Shown here piece by piece: positions 1-6,048 of a stretch of 6,953 bases of DNA. The notes under the pieces are model-generated. The model was not told the origin of the DNA. It ran no database searches and worked only from the letters and a program-made list of their open reading frames with translations. Position 1 is the stretch's first letter; every line of letters starts with the position of its first letter. This DNA is from Zoogloea sp. (GTDB taxonomy: Bacteria > Pseudomonadota > Gammaproteobacteria > Burkholderiales > Rhodocyclaceae). Where the stretch lies: the NCBI GenBank assembly GCA_016790385.1, contig JAEUNV010000623.1:1-6953 (forward strand), given 5' to 3'. The translations under genes and the position numbers were made by a program.

Positions 1-512
1 TCAGCATCCAGGCGAAACGCATGCTCGTGATCGATGGACACCTCGGACAGCAACCCCCCCAGGCACCAGCCCAGGCGCACAAGAGCGGTCAGAATGTCGA
101 GTTCCAGTCGATGAACCATGGCCCTGTCGCTGAACAGATTCTGCTGGCAGGACGCCAGCAGCGCCTCGATGGCGACGAAGGGGAACTCGGCAACGGCGCC
201 ACTCAGGTAGCACTCCGACCACAGCTCCACCATCCGGATCGGCCAAGCCGGGGTGAAATCCCACTCGGTGATCCGCGCCAGCTCGATGCAAAAGGCCCGC
301 AGGGAGGGCTCGACCCCCACCGCGGCCTCGGCAAGGTCGAAACGCGACAGCAGCGCGTCCGCCAGAACCCTCGAACTGATGATGCGGCCAAAGGCGCGCA
401 CCGCCGCCTGCTCGCTCTGGCCAACCCGATAGCGCAACAGGAGGCGCGCGAGCGTGTCCTCGTCAATGACCGGGTAGAGGGAGCGCACAGGATGCGGCGC
501 CGAGGTGTTCAT
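1..512 (-). CDS. Unrecognised protein, N-terminal 170 residues (runs off the left edge)
   Basis: Reading down from an ATG at 512-510, the frame stays open for 170 codons to the window edge, so the C-terminus is missing. It begins MNTSAPHPVRSLYPVIDEDT. I do not recognise the family. The visible part looks soluble and mostly alpha-helical (for example, around residues 36-60 and 118-160), with no signal peptide, membrane segment or nucleotide-binding motif. The ATG overlaps the TGA of the upstream HD-GYP gene (ATGA). No Shine-Dalgarno sequence precedes it, so translation probably depends on ribosomes finishing the HD-GYP gene. That coupling suggests a role in the same signalling pathway. The segment could be the sensory N-terminus of a longer regulator, such as a diguanylate cyclase whose output domain lies beyond the edge, but nothing visible proves this. 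Confidence is high that it codes and low for any function. Confidence 0.75.
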   Translation of the reverse strand, partial: MNTSAPHPVRSLYPVIDEDTLARLLLRYRVGQSEQAAVRAFGRIISSRVLADALLSRFDLAEAAVGVEPSLRAFCIELARITEWDFTPAWPIRMVELWSECYLSGAVAEFPFVAIEALLASCQQNLFSDRAMVHRLELDILTALVRLGWCLGGLLSEVSIDHEHAFRLDA

Positions 513-2053
513 GCGAGGTAGTAGGCCGATGGTTCCACCCCGAAAGCACCGGGTGGCAGGGCGCGGACGATCTCGTAGGGCTCTCCGGTGGCGCAGGACG
601 GATCGTAAAGGAGGTCGAGGGTCTGGGGGTAGGCGTTGGGCTTTTTGTCCGGCCCGAGCAGGATCATCACGCGCGGCTTCAGGCGACGGATGCGGTTCTG
701 GGACACCACCACGGCCACCTCACCGGAATTAAGCTCAACCAGCGTACCGACGGGATAGAGGCCGATGCACTGAACAAATTGGTCGACGATGCTGACCGAA
801 AAACGCTTGCCCCGCAGCCCCCTGACGGAATCCAGGGCGTTCTGGGAACTCACCGCGGCGCCGTAGGGGCGCTCCCGGGTCATGGCGCAATACACATCGC
901 AGACCCCGGCGATCTCCGCCATCAGCCCAACGTCGTCCCCCTTCAACCCCGCCGGGTAACCGCTGCCGTCACAGCGCTCGTGATGGCGGGCGATGATCTC
1001 CAGCATCGGGGGTGTGGCATGGGGGCACACGGAGAGAATCTGCAAGGAGAAATCCACATGGGTCTTGAATATTTCGTACTCGCGGGGGGAAAGGGCGCCG
1101 ATCTTGTGGAGCAGGCGGGGCGGGAGGCGCAACTTGCCGATATCCTGCAGCAGTCCGGCCATGCCAAGGGTGGTGATCGAATCCTCGCCAAGCCCCAGGG
1201 CCCGTCCGAAGATCATCACATGGGCGGCGACATCAAGGGAATGATCGTAGCTGTACTGATCGGTCCGCTTGAGACGTAGAAGCCACAGCAGCGCATCCGG
1301 ATTGCGGATGACACTGAGCACCATTTCTGAAACCACACCGCGCAGACGCTCCAGATCTGGATTGAGGTTGCTCTGCACGTCCCTGGCGATCTCGGCGAGC
1401 AGTGTCTGGGCACGGGTCACCAGCGGAAGAGCGGCCACAATCTCCGCGTCGAGGGATGTCGTCTGTTCGACGAAGCGCATGCCGGAAGGCAAGCCGGACG
1501 AGCCCTTGACAGCCTCATCGCCCGTCCGCTGGGCGGAGGAAGAGGCGGAAGCCGGGTTGTTGTAGGTTGTTACCAGCGGCTGGGCGGTGGAAGAGGCTGT
1601 ACCACGCCTCTCCGGGCCGGGTTCTGCAACCCCCGGTTTCCGCGCCGCCGGCATGTCGGGATAGATCCGCAGCCAGGGCTCGGTAGCACCACTCTCCCCA
1701 ACGGTGGGCGTCCCCGCGTTGCCTTTCAGCCCCCGTAGCGACTTGAGCAAGGCAAAAAAATCCAGTGGCTGCCGTCGCAACTCGGGCTTGACCACGAAAG
1801 TGCCGAGATCGGAAGGCGTGCGGTCTGCGCCGGCGGCTTCCGGCGCCACAGGCGCAGCACGCCAGGCGCTGCCGATCGAACGGGCCCGATCCACATACAC
1901 GAAACGGCAAAGCTGCCTGATCTGCGCAAGGGTCGCCTCGTCCTCGATGAGGAAGCCTTGAAGCATGAAGGGCGACTCAAGCCACGGGCGGTCAAGCTCC
2001 GAAACAAACATGCCTCCGCAGAGATCCTGCACCGCCACGATTTCCTTCAACAC
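509..2053 (-). CDS. DUF3391 and HD-GYP domain cyclic-di-GMP signalling protein with a degenerate HD motif
   Basis: The protein has 514 residues. Residues 1 to about 110 resemble the DUF3391 domain that often precedes HD-GYP domains (GGMFVSELDRPW at 13-24). Residues about 112-198 are a Ser/Thr/Pro/Ala-rich, probably flexible linker. Residues about 262-440 are an HD-GYP domain, a family that hydrolyses cyclic di-GMP at a two- or three-metal site. Visible landmarks are H271, D304, K307, H332, H357-H358, the intact DGSGYP at 361-366 and D386. Two positions are unusual: the His of the HD dyad is Gln (LLQDIGK, Q303, codon CAG), and the usual second Asp of the DVYDA segment is Cys389. Metal binding may therefore be altered, and the protein could be a weak enzyme or a c-di-GMP sensor. 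There is no signal peptide or membrane helix, so it should be cytoplasmic. It lies 53 bases after the aldo/keto reductase gene and overlaps the next gene by ATGA. The start is GTG at 2053 or, better spaced from the ribosome site, TTG at 2050. Confidence 0.92.
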   Translation of the reverse strand: MLKEIVAVQDLCGGMFVSELDRPWLESPFMLQGFLIEDEATLAQIRQLCRFVYVDRARSIGSAWRAAPVAPEAAGADRTPSDLGTFVVKPELRRQPLDFFALLKSLRGLKGNAGTPTVGESGATEPWLRIYPDMPAARKPGVAEPGPERRGTASSTAQPLVTTYNNPASASSSAQRTGDEAVKGSSGLPSGMRFVEQTTSLDAEIVAALPLVTRAQTLLAEIARDVQSNLNPDLERLRGVVSEMVLSVIRNPDALLWLLRLKRTDQYSYDHSLDVAAHVMIFGRALGLGEDSITTLGMAGLLQDIGKLRLPPRLLHKIGALSPREYEIFKTHVDFSLQILSVCPHATPPMLEIIARHHERCDGSGYPAGLKGDDVGLMAEIAGVCDVYCAMTRERPYGAAVSSQNALDSVRGLRGKRFSVSIVDQFVQCIGLYPVGTLVELNSGEVAVVVSQNRIRRLKPRVMILLGPDKKPNAYPQTLDLLYDPSCATGEPYEIVRALPPGAFGVEPSAYYLA

Positions 2054-2055
2054 AC

Positions 2056-2060
2056 CCTCC
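2056..2060 (-). promoter_or_regulatory. Ribosome-binding site GGAGG that decides the HD-GYP gene start
   Basis: On the minus strand the sequence reads GGAGG-GTGTG-TTG. The GGAGG ends only 2 bases before the GTG at 2053 but 5 bases before the in-frame TTG at 2050. Spacing therefore favours TTG as the real start, which would give a protein one residue shorter. No in-frame ATG is nearby. Confidence 0.55.
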
Positions 2061-2106
2061 GAACACGCATTACCAATCTCTGCACTTTTTCACAGCCAAC
2101 ATGCAA

Positions 2107-3144
2107 TTACGGCGCCGGGCTGGAGAACTGAAGGTGAATCGCGTCAATTTCCTCCAGGATGCGGGCATCAATCCGGCGCTCGCAGGCGTCCAGATTTGCG
2201 TCCAGCTGTGCAACCGAAGTGGCACCCAGAATGACGCTACCGACCAAGGGCTGGTGTGCCACGAAAGCAATGGCCATCTCCGCGGGGGTCATCCCGTGGC
2301 GCCGGGCCAGGGCCGCGTAGGCCGCCACCGCCGGCCTGACGCCGGGCTTGTCATAACGCTGACCGAATGCAGGGAAGAGGGAGATACGCCCCTGCGCCCC
2401 GGGATCACCAAGATACTTGCCACTCAGATGTCCGAAACCAAGCACTGAGTAAGGTAGCAGGCTGACCTGCTCTCGAAAGCACACCTCAGCCATCGACTGC
2501 TCGAATACCCGGTTGAGCAGGTTGAAGGCATTCTGCACCGAGACCACGCGGGGCAGGCCCAGCGCATCAGCCGCCCGCAGAAACGACATGAGCCCCCACG
2601 GATGCTCGTTGGACAAACCCACGTAGCGGATCTTGCCTTCGGCCACCAGCTCGGCAAGGGCCTCCAGCTGCGCCTCGATCGGCGTCGCGGGGCGCTCGCT
2701 GCCAGGATCGAAACGCCATTGGCCGAACATCGGCTGATTGCGAGCCGGCCAGTGGAGCTGGTAGAGATCGATGTAATCGGTACCCAGGCGGGTCAGGCTC
2801 GCCTCGACCGCCTCGCGGATATTGCTGCGATCGAGGGACAAGGGGCCGCCGCGGATCCAGGCCATGTTACGCCCCGGCCCTGCAACCTTGGTCGCAACCA
2901 CCACGCTGTCCCGGGGCCTACGCCGCAGCCACGACCCAACGATGGCTTCCGTCCGCCCGTAGGTGTCGGCGCGTGCGGGAACCGGGTACATCTCCGCCGC
3001 GTCGATGAAATTCACGCCGCGGGCAAACGCCGCGTCCAGCTGCGCATGTGCCTCGGCCTCCGAGTTCTGCTGCCCGAAGGTCATCGTCCCCAGACAGACG
3101 GACGACACCCGCAACTCGCTGGCCCCAAGCTTGCGAAACTCCAT
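2107..3144 (-). CDS. tas: Tas-like NADP(H)-dependent aldo/keto reductase
   Basis: This 345-residue protein belongs to the aldo/keto reductase superfamily, whose members fold as a (beta/alpha)8 barrel and reduce carbonyls with NADPH. It closely resembles E. coli Tas (about 346 residues) throughout: LGTMTFGQQNSEAEAHAQLD near the N-terminus, AEMYPVP at 50-56, KIRYVGLSNE at 171-180, PYSVLGFGHLSGKYL at 231-245 and a C-terminus ending in PAP. The expected catalytic tetrad is present as D48, Y53, K86 and H131, and LGATS at 306-310 lies in the cofactor-binding region. The natural substrate is not known for this family; Tas was named for suppressing a tyrosine requirement in starved E. coli. The frame is open up to 3252, but the ATG at 3144 has a GGAGG six bases upstream and fits the Tas N-terminus, so I chose it. 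It is divergent from rlmM and first in a minus-strand series with the HD-GYP gene. A functional link to that gene is not evident. Confidence 0.93.
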   Translation of the reverse strand: MEFRKLGASELRVSSVCLGTMTFGQQNSEAEAHAQLDAAFARGVNFIDAAEMYPVPARADTYGRTEAIVGSWLRRRPRDSVVVATKVAGPGRNMAWIRGGPLSLDRSNIREAVEASLTRLGTDYIDLYQLHWPARNQPMFGQWRFDPGSERPATPIEAQLEALAELVAEGKIRYVGLSNEHPWGLMSFLRAADALGLPRVVSVQNAFNLLNRVFEQSMAEVCFREQVSLLPYSVLGFGHLSGKYLGDPGAQGRISLFPAFGQRYDKPGVRPAVAAYAALARRHGMTPAEMAIAFVAHQPLVGSVILGATSVAQLDANLDACERRIDARILEEIDAIHLQFSSPAP

Positions 3145-3211
3145 GAGCGACCTCCGGATGGATGTATAGACGGGGCGCCCCTCTGCGCGGTCACGGCCCG
3201 GCGGCCGAGGC

Positions 3212-3242
3212 TGCCGGCCACGATCGGGTATCATGCCGGCCA
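3212..3242. repeat. Two direct copies of TGCCGGCCA, 22 bp apart, in the tas/rlmM divergent region
   Basis: TGCCGGCCA occurs at 3212-3220 and again at 3234-3242. The start-to-start distance of 22 bp is about two helical turns, and each copy holds the palindrome GCCGGC. This arrangement could present two operator half-sites on one face of the DNA. The region is very GC-rich, however, so chance is a real alternative. The rest of the 3145-3325 gap shows no convincing promoter. It has a TATACA on the minus strand (3168-3163) with no well-spaced -35, and a perfect palindrome GGGGCGCCCC at 3172-3181. Confidence 0.35.
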
Positions 3243-3325
3243 GGCAGGCCACCGCGCGTAGCTATTGGCGGGAAGGTGCGTTGCCGAGATTCTACACACC
3301 CACCACGCCCTTCCGCTTCGATCCC

Positions 3326-4414
3326 ATGCAGCCCGCGCCTACCCCCTGCCTTTCCCTCGGCATTTTCGTCCAGTGCCGCCCCGGCTTCGAGCCTGACGCC
3401 AGTCTCGAACTTCACGCCGCCGCCCGCGCCGCTCGCCTTGACGGCGGCATCGTGGAAGTGATGAACAGCGGCTTCACCCTTTTTCAACTGGACACCCCGG
3501 TTCCCCGTGACGAACTCAGGCGCCGTTTCGACCTGTCCCGACTCGTCTTTTCCAGGCAGGGTTTTCAGTTGGCGGCTCACGTGGAGGATCTTCCCGACAA
3601 AGACCGCCTGAGCCCGCTGATAAAAGCCATCGCTGGACTGGGGGAGCGCTTCTCTGCCGTCCTTTTCGAAACGCCCGACACCAACGAAGGCAAGCAGCAA
3701 TCCGGCTTCCTGCGCCGCTTCGCTCCTGTGCTCGAAGATGCACTGAGCAAGGCCGGCCTGCTGCGCGGCGACTCTCCGCATCTGCCCCGGTTGCATGTGT
3801 TTCTCCCCGATTCGAAACGCGCGCTCCTCGGCCTGAGCCTGGGCAGCGAGGCTTCGGCCTGGCCCATGGGCATCCCCCGGCTGCGCATGCCCGGAGAAGC
3901 GCCCAGCCGTTCGACCTTGAAGCTGGCCGAAGCCATCTTGAGCCTTCTGACCCCGGAAGAACAGAAAGCGAGCCTGCGCCCCGGCCTGCTCGCGGTGGAT
4001 CTGGGCGCCTCGCCCGGCGGCTGGACCTGGCAGCTGATAAGCCGCGGACTGCGCGTGACAGCCATCGACAACGGCCCCATGGCCCCTTCTCTGGCAGCCA
4101 CCGGCCTGCTTGAACATCTACGGGTCGATGGCTTCAGCTGGAAGCCACGCAAGCCCGTCGAATGGATGGTGTGCGACATGGTGGAGCAGCCCTCCCGGAT
4201 CGCGCCACTCATGGCCGAATGGGTCGCCAGCGGGCGCTGCCGCCGGAGCATCTTCAATCTCAAACTGCCCATGAAGCGCCGCCACGACGAGATCGAGCGC
4301 TGCCGCGCCCTGATCGATCAGCGCATGCGTGCCGGAAACATCAAATACATATTGAGAATCAAGCACCTTTACCACGACCGGGAAGAGGTCACCTGCTATC
4401 TCACACGGCGCTGA
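3326..4414 (+). CDS. rlmM: 23S rRNA (cytidine-2'-O)-methyltransferase RlmM
   Basis: RlmM transfers a methyl group from S-adenosylmethionine to the 2'-hydroxyl of C2498 (E. coli numbering) in 23S rRNA, in the peptidyl-transferase region, during large-subunit assembly. The 362-residue product matches E. coli RlmM (366 residues) along its length. It has QCRPGFE at 16-22 at the start of the N-terminal THUMP-like region, DTNE at 118-121, WPMGIPRLRMP at 179-189 and APSRSTLKL at 192-200. The SAM-binding loop is DLGASPGGW at 226-234, followed by DNGPMA at 248-253, VCDMVE at 282-287, NLKLPMK at 311-317 and YHDREEVT at 349-356. K199, D284, K313 and E354 probably form the K-D-K-E catalytic set of this methyltransferase class. 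The frame extends up to an ATG at 3233 and has a TTG at 3281 after GGAAGG, but the conserved region starts soon after the ATG at 3326. None of these starts has an ideal ribosome site, so the start is less certain than the identity. Confidence 0.94.
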   Translation: MQPAPTPCLSLGIFVQCRPGFEPDASLELHAAARAARLDGGIVEVMNSGFTLFQLDTPVPRDELRRRFDLSRLVFSRQGFQLAAHVEDLPDKDRLSPLIKAIAGLGERFSAVLFETPDTNEGKQQSGFLRRFAPVLEDALSKAGLLRGDSPHLPRLHVFLPDSKRALLGLSLGSEASAWPMGIPRLRMPGEAPSRSTLKLAEAILSLLTPEEQKASLRPGLLAVDLGASPGGWTWQLISRGLRVTAIDNGPMAPSLAATGLLEHLRVDGFSWKPRKPVEWMVCDMVEQPSRIAPLMAEWVASGRCRRSIFNLKLPMKRRHDEIERCRALIDQRMRAGNIKYILRIKHLYHDREEVTCYLTRR

Positions 4415-4422
4415 TGGCGCCG
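4406..4422 (+). repeat. 6-bp hairpin spanning the rlmM stop codon
   Basis: CGGCGC (4406-4411) and GCGCCG (4417-4422) are perfect inverted repeats with a five-base loop, TGATG, that contains the rlmM stop codon TGA (4412-4414). No run of T follows, so it is not a standard intrinsic terminator. It sits just upstream of the TATAAT at 4428 and could occupy the -35 region of that promoter. Confidence 0.4.
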
Positions 4423-4427
4423 CGATG

Positions 4428-4433
4428 TATAAT
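4428..4433 (+). promoter_or_regulatory. Probable -10 element TATAAT of the helicase promoter
   Basis: A perfect TATAAT lies 14 bases after the rlmM stop codon. At 16-18 bp spacing no good TTGACA-like -35 is present (ACGGCG at 4405-4410 for 17 bp), so the promoter may be weak or need an activator. Transcription would begin near 4440 and give a leader of about 55 bases before the helicase ATG. A perfect -10 is uncommon by chance in such GC-rich DNA. Confidence 0.5.
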
Positions 4434-4441
4434 GCTGGACT

Positions 4442-4466
4442 ATTTAAATGGTGCAGTGCACTAAAT
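4442..4466 (+). repeat. AT-flanked dyad in the helicase leader
   Basis: ATTTA (4442-4446) and TAAAT (4462-4466) are inverted repeats that flank the symmetric GTGCAGTGCAC (4451-4461). As RNA this could fold into an eight-pair stem (GTG/CAC plus ATTTA/TAAAT) with a four-base bulge and a five-base loop, starting almost at the predicted transcript 5' end. It could also be a DNA operator just after the promoter. The function is unknown. Confidence 0.35.
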
Positions 4467-4486
4467 CTGCCGCACCCAGATCGTGA
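4448..4486 (+). CDS. Possible 12-codon leader peptide before the helicase
   Basis: The ATG at 4448 opens a 12-codon frame, [12 protein letters not shown], ending at TGA 4484-4486. That TGA overlaps the upstream alternative helicase start GTG at 4483 as GTGA, an arrangement typical of translational coupling. It lies wholly in the predicted helicase leader. No clear Shine-Dalgarno sequence precedes it, and short frames like this often occur by chance, so it is only a candidate. Confidence 0.2.
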   Translation: MVQCTKSAAPRS

Positions 4487-4494
4487 TCACATCC

Positions 4495-5964
4495 ATGTCG
4501 TTCTCCGAACTCGGACTCATTCCTGAAATCCTGCGGGCCGTTACCGAAGCGGGCTACACCGAACCCACACCCATCCAGCGTCAGGCCATTCCGGTCGTTC
4601 TCGCCGGGCATGACGTGATGGGCGGCGCCCAGACGGGCACAGGCAAGACCGCCGGCTTCACCCTGCCGCTGCTCAACCGGCTGGCCCGTCACGCCAGCAG
4701 TTCGACCAGCCCTGCCCGCCACCCGGTACGTGCGCTCATCCTGGCACCGACGCGGGAGCTGGCCATGCAGGTGTATGAGTCCGTCAAGATGTACTCGAAG
4801 CACCTGCCCCTGCGCAGCACCTGTATTTATGGCGGGGTCGACATGAACCCGCAGATCCAGGAACTGCGCCGCGGCATCGAGATCGTGGTGGCAACGCCGG
4901 GCCGCCTGCTCGATCACGTTCAGCAAAAGACCATCGCCCTCGGTCAGGTCGAATTCCTGATCCTCGACGAAGCCGACCGCATGCTCGACATGGGTTTCAT
5001 CCCGGACATCCGTCGCATCCTCGCCCTGCTGCCGGCCAATCGCCAGAGCCTGCTGTTCTCCGCCACCTTTTCGGACGAGATCAAGAAGCTCGCCGACCAG
5101 ATGCTGAAGAACCCGCAACTGATCGAGGTGGCCCGCCGCAACATGGTCAGCGAGACCATCACCCACATCGTCCATCCGGTTTCCAGCGGCCTCAAGCGCA
5201 ACCTGCTGGCCCACATCGTGCGCCACGAAGACGAAGCCAACCAGGTGCTGGTCTTCGTGGACACCAAGTTCGCGTGCAGTCGGCTTGCCCACTTCCTGGA
5301 GCGCCACGGCATCTCGGCCGACGCCATCCACGGCGACAAGACTCAGCAGGCCCGCACCGAGACGCTGGAGAACTTCAAATCCGGCAAGGTCCGCGTGCTG
5401 GTGGCCACCGACGTGGCCGCCCGCGGCCTCGACATCGAAGACCTGCCCTCGGTCATCAACTTCGAACTGCCCCACACCGCCGAAGATTACGTCCACCGCA
5501 TCGGCCGCACCGGCCGTGCCGGCAAGTCTGGCAAAGCAGTCTCCCTGGTCAGCTCGGAAGAGCGCCATCGCCTTGCTGATATCCAGAAGCTGATCAAGCT
5601 CGAGATCCGTCAGGAGATCGTCCCCGGCTATGATCCGGAGCCCGACTTCTTTGATGCGGATGGCAGCCGTCGCCGACGCACCGCTGCGCCCTCCCGGCCT
5701 GCCGACGCTGCCCCGGCGGCAGCCGCCGCTCCAGGCGGCGAACGCCGCAAGCGCAGCGACCGCCCGGAACGTTCCGAACGCCCCTCGCGCAGCCGTCAGC
5801 CGTCCCATATCGCTGCCGACGGGTTCGACTTCAGCAAGCCTTATCAGCAGAAAGACAAGCTCTCCGTTACTGGCAGTGAGGGTGAAAGCGAAGGCAATGC
5901 CATTCCTCAAAAGAGCCAGCGCCCGATCGCTTTCCTTCTGGGCGGGCTCGGCCGCAAACACTGA
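4495..5964 (+). CDS. rhlE: RhlE-type ATP-dependent DEAD-box RNA helicase
   Basis: This 489-residue helicase unwinds short RNA duplexes using ATP. RhlE proteins act in ribosome assembly and RNA turnover in the cytoplasm. All core motifs are intact: Q motif (GYTEPTPIQ, 20-28), motif I AQTGTGKT (45-52), Ia PTRELAMQ (85-92), Ib TPGR (134-137), II DEAD (158-161), III SAT (189-191), IV VLVFVDT (251-257), [13 protein letters not shown] (303-314) and [10 protein letters not shown] (334-341). After about residue 380 comes a tail rich in Arg, Ala, Pro and Ser, probably disordered and RNA-binding, ending in [13 protein letters not shown], which resembles the short closing motif of RhlE proteins. The ATG at 4495 matches the family start MSF..LGL. 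An in-frame GTG at 4483 would add four residues and overlaps a possible leader peptide stop. Neither start has a strong ribosome site. It follows rlmM by 80 bases and has its own TATAAT, so it may be transcribed separately from rlmM. Confidence 0.95.
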   Translation: MSFSELGLIPEILRAVTEAGYTEPTPIQRQAIPVVLAGHDVMGGAQTGTGKTAGFTLPLLNRLARHASSSTSPARHPVRALILAPTRELAMQVYESVKMYSKHLPLRSTCIYGGVDMNPQIQELRRGIEIVVATPGRLLDHVQQKTIALGQVEFLILDEADRMLDMGFIPDIRRILALLPANRQSLLFSATFSDEIKKLADQMLKNPQLIEVARRNMVSETITHIVHPVSSGLKRNLLAHIVRHEDEANQVLVFVDTKFACSRLAHFLERHGISADAIHGDKTQQARTETLENFKSGKVRVLVATDVAARGLDIEDLPSVINFELPHTAEDYVHRIGRTGRAGKSGKAVSLVSSEERHRLADIQKLIKLEIRQEIVPGYDPEPDFFDADGSRRRRTAAPSRPADAAPAAAAAPGGERRKRSDRPERSERPSRSRQPSHIAADGFDFSKPYQQKDKLSVTGSEGESEGNAIPQKSQRPIAFLLGGLGRKH

Positions 5965-5993
5965 AGACTGAAAATCCGGTCGCAATTCAGTGT
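5958..5993 (+). repeat. 8-bp inverted repeat over the helicase stop codon, with a competing 6-bp pairing
   Basis: ACACTGAA (5958-5965) and TTCAGTGT (5986-5993) are perfect inverted repeats with a 20-base loop; the left arm includes the helicase stop TGA. ACTGAA occurs a second time at 5967-5972 and could pair with the same TTCAGT, so two folds exclude each other. No T-run follows, so I do not call it an intrinsic terminator. It may protect the 3' end of the helicase message. Confidence 0.35.
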
Positions 5994-5998
5994 ATTAA
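5993..5998 (+). promoter_or_regulatory. Weak candidate -10 element for the cytochrome gene
   Basis: TATTAA lies in a locally AT-rich stretch and would start transcription near 6005, so the message would begin just before the hairpin at 6012-6048. The best -35 at 18 bp spacing is TGAAAA (5969-5974), which matches the consensus at only three positions. This is a tentative assignment. Confidence 0.25.
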
Positions 5999-6011
5999 CG
6001 AATTCTGATAG

Positions 6012-6048
6012 GCTTCTCTCCGCTCAACATAACAAAGAGGAGAGAAGC
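6012..6048 (+). promoter_or_regulatory. Perfect 10-bp hairpin masking the cytochrome ribosome-binding site
   Basis: GCTTCTCTCC (6012-6021) is the exact reverse complement of GGAGAGAAGC (6039-6048), with a 17-base, A-rich loop between them. The right arm holds the GGAG of the ribosome-binding site AGGAG (6038-6042) and ends at the base before the ATG at 6049. Folded, this RNA would block ribosome binding. It could work as an RNA thermometer, an autoregulatory site or a target for an RNA or protein that opens it. The dyad could instead be a DNA operator. The symmetry is directly visible; the regulatory role is inferred. Confidence 0.6.

Noticed and set aside
21..521. Plus-strand open frame of 166 codons at the left edge
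   Set aside because: It lies opposite the minus-strand gene that begins in an ATGA overlap at 512. Its composition is typical of an antisense shadow, and no ribosome site was found.
2047..2070. Seven-codon frame (MRVRRVC) just upstream of the HD-GYP gene on the minus strand, its stop overlapping the TTG start
   Set aside because: It has no ribosome site of its own and actually contains the GGAGG used by the HD-GYP gene. A frame this short is expected by chance.
3163..3168. TATACA on the minus strand as a -10 for the tas gene
   Set aside because: The only -35-like sequence (GTGACC) is 20 bp away, too far for a standard promoter. It is noted but not called.
3265..3295. Possible rlmM promoter TTGGCG followed by TTCTAC
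   Set aside because: The spacing is 19 bp and the -10 fits poorly, so I do not assign it.
3233..3325. Longer rlmM beginning at the ATG at 3233 (393 residues)
   Set aside because: The extra 31 residues lack similarity to the RlmM N-terminus, and the ATG has no ribosome site. The ATG at 3326 gives the usual family length.
3191..4117. Open frame of 308 codons on the minus strand, opposite rlmM
   Set aside because: It mirrors rlmM, which matches its family along its full length. The antisense product is a low-information Gly/Ala/Arg/Gln-rich sequence without motifs.
4444..5985. Open frame of 513 codons on the minus strand, opposite the helicase gene
   Set aside because: The plus strand encodes a helicase with every motif intact. 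The opposing frame stays open because of high-GC codon bias, and its product has no recognisable domain.
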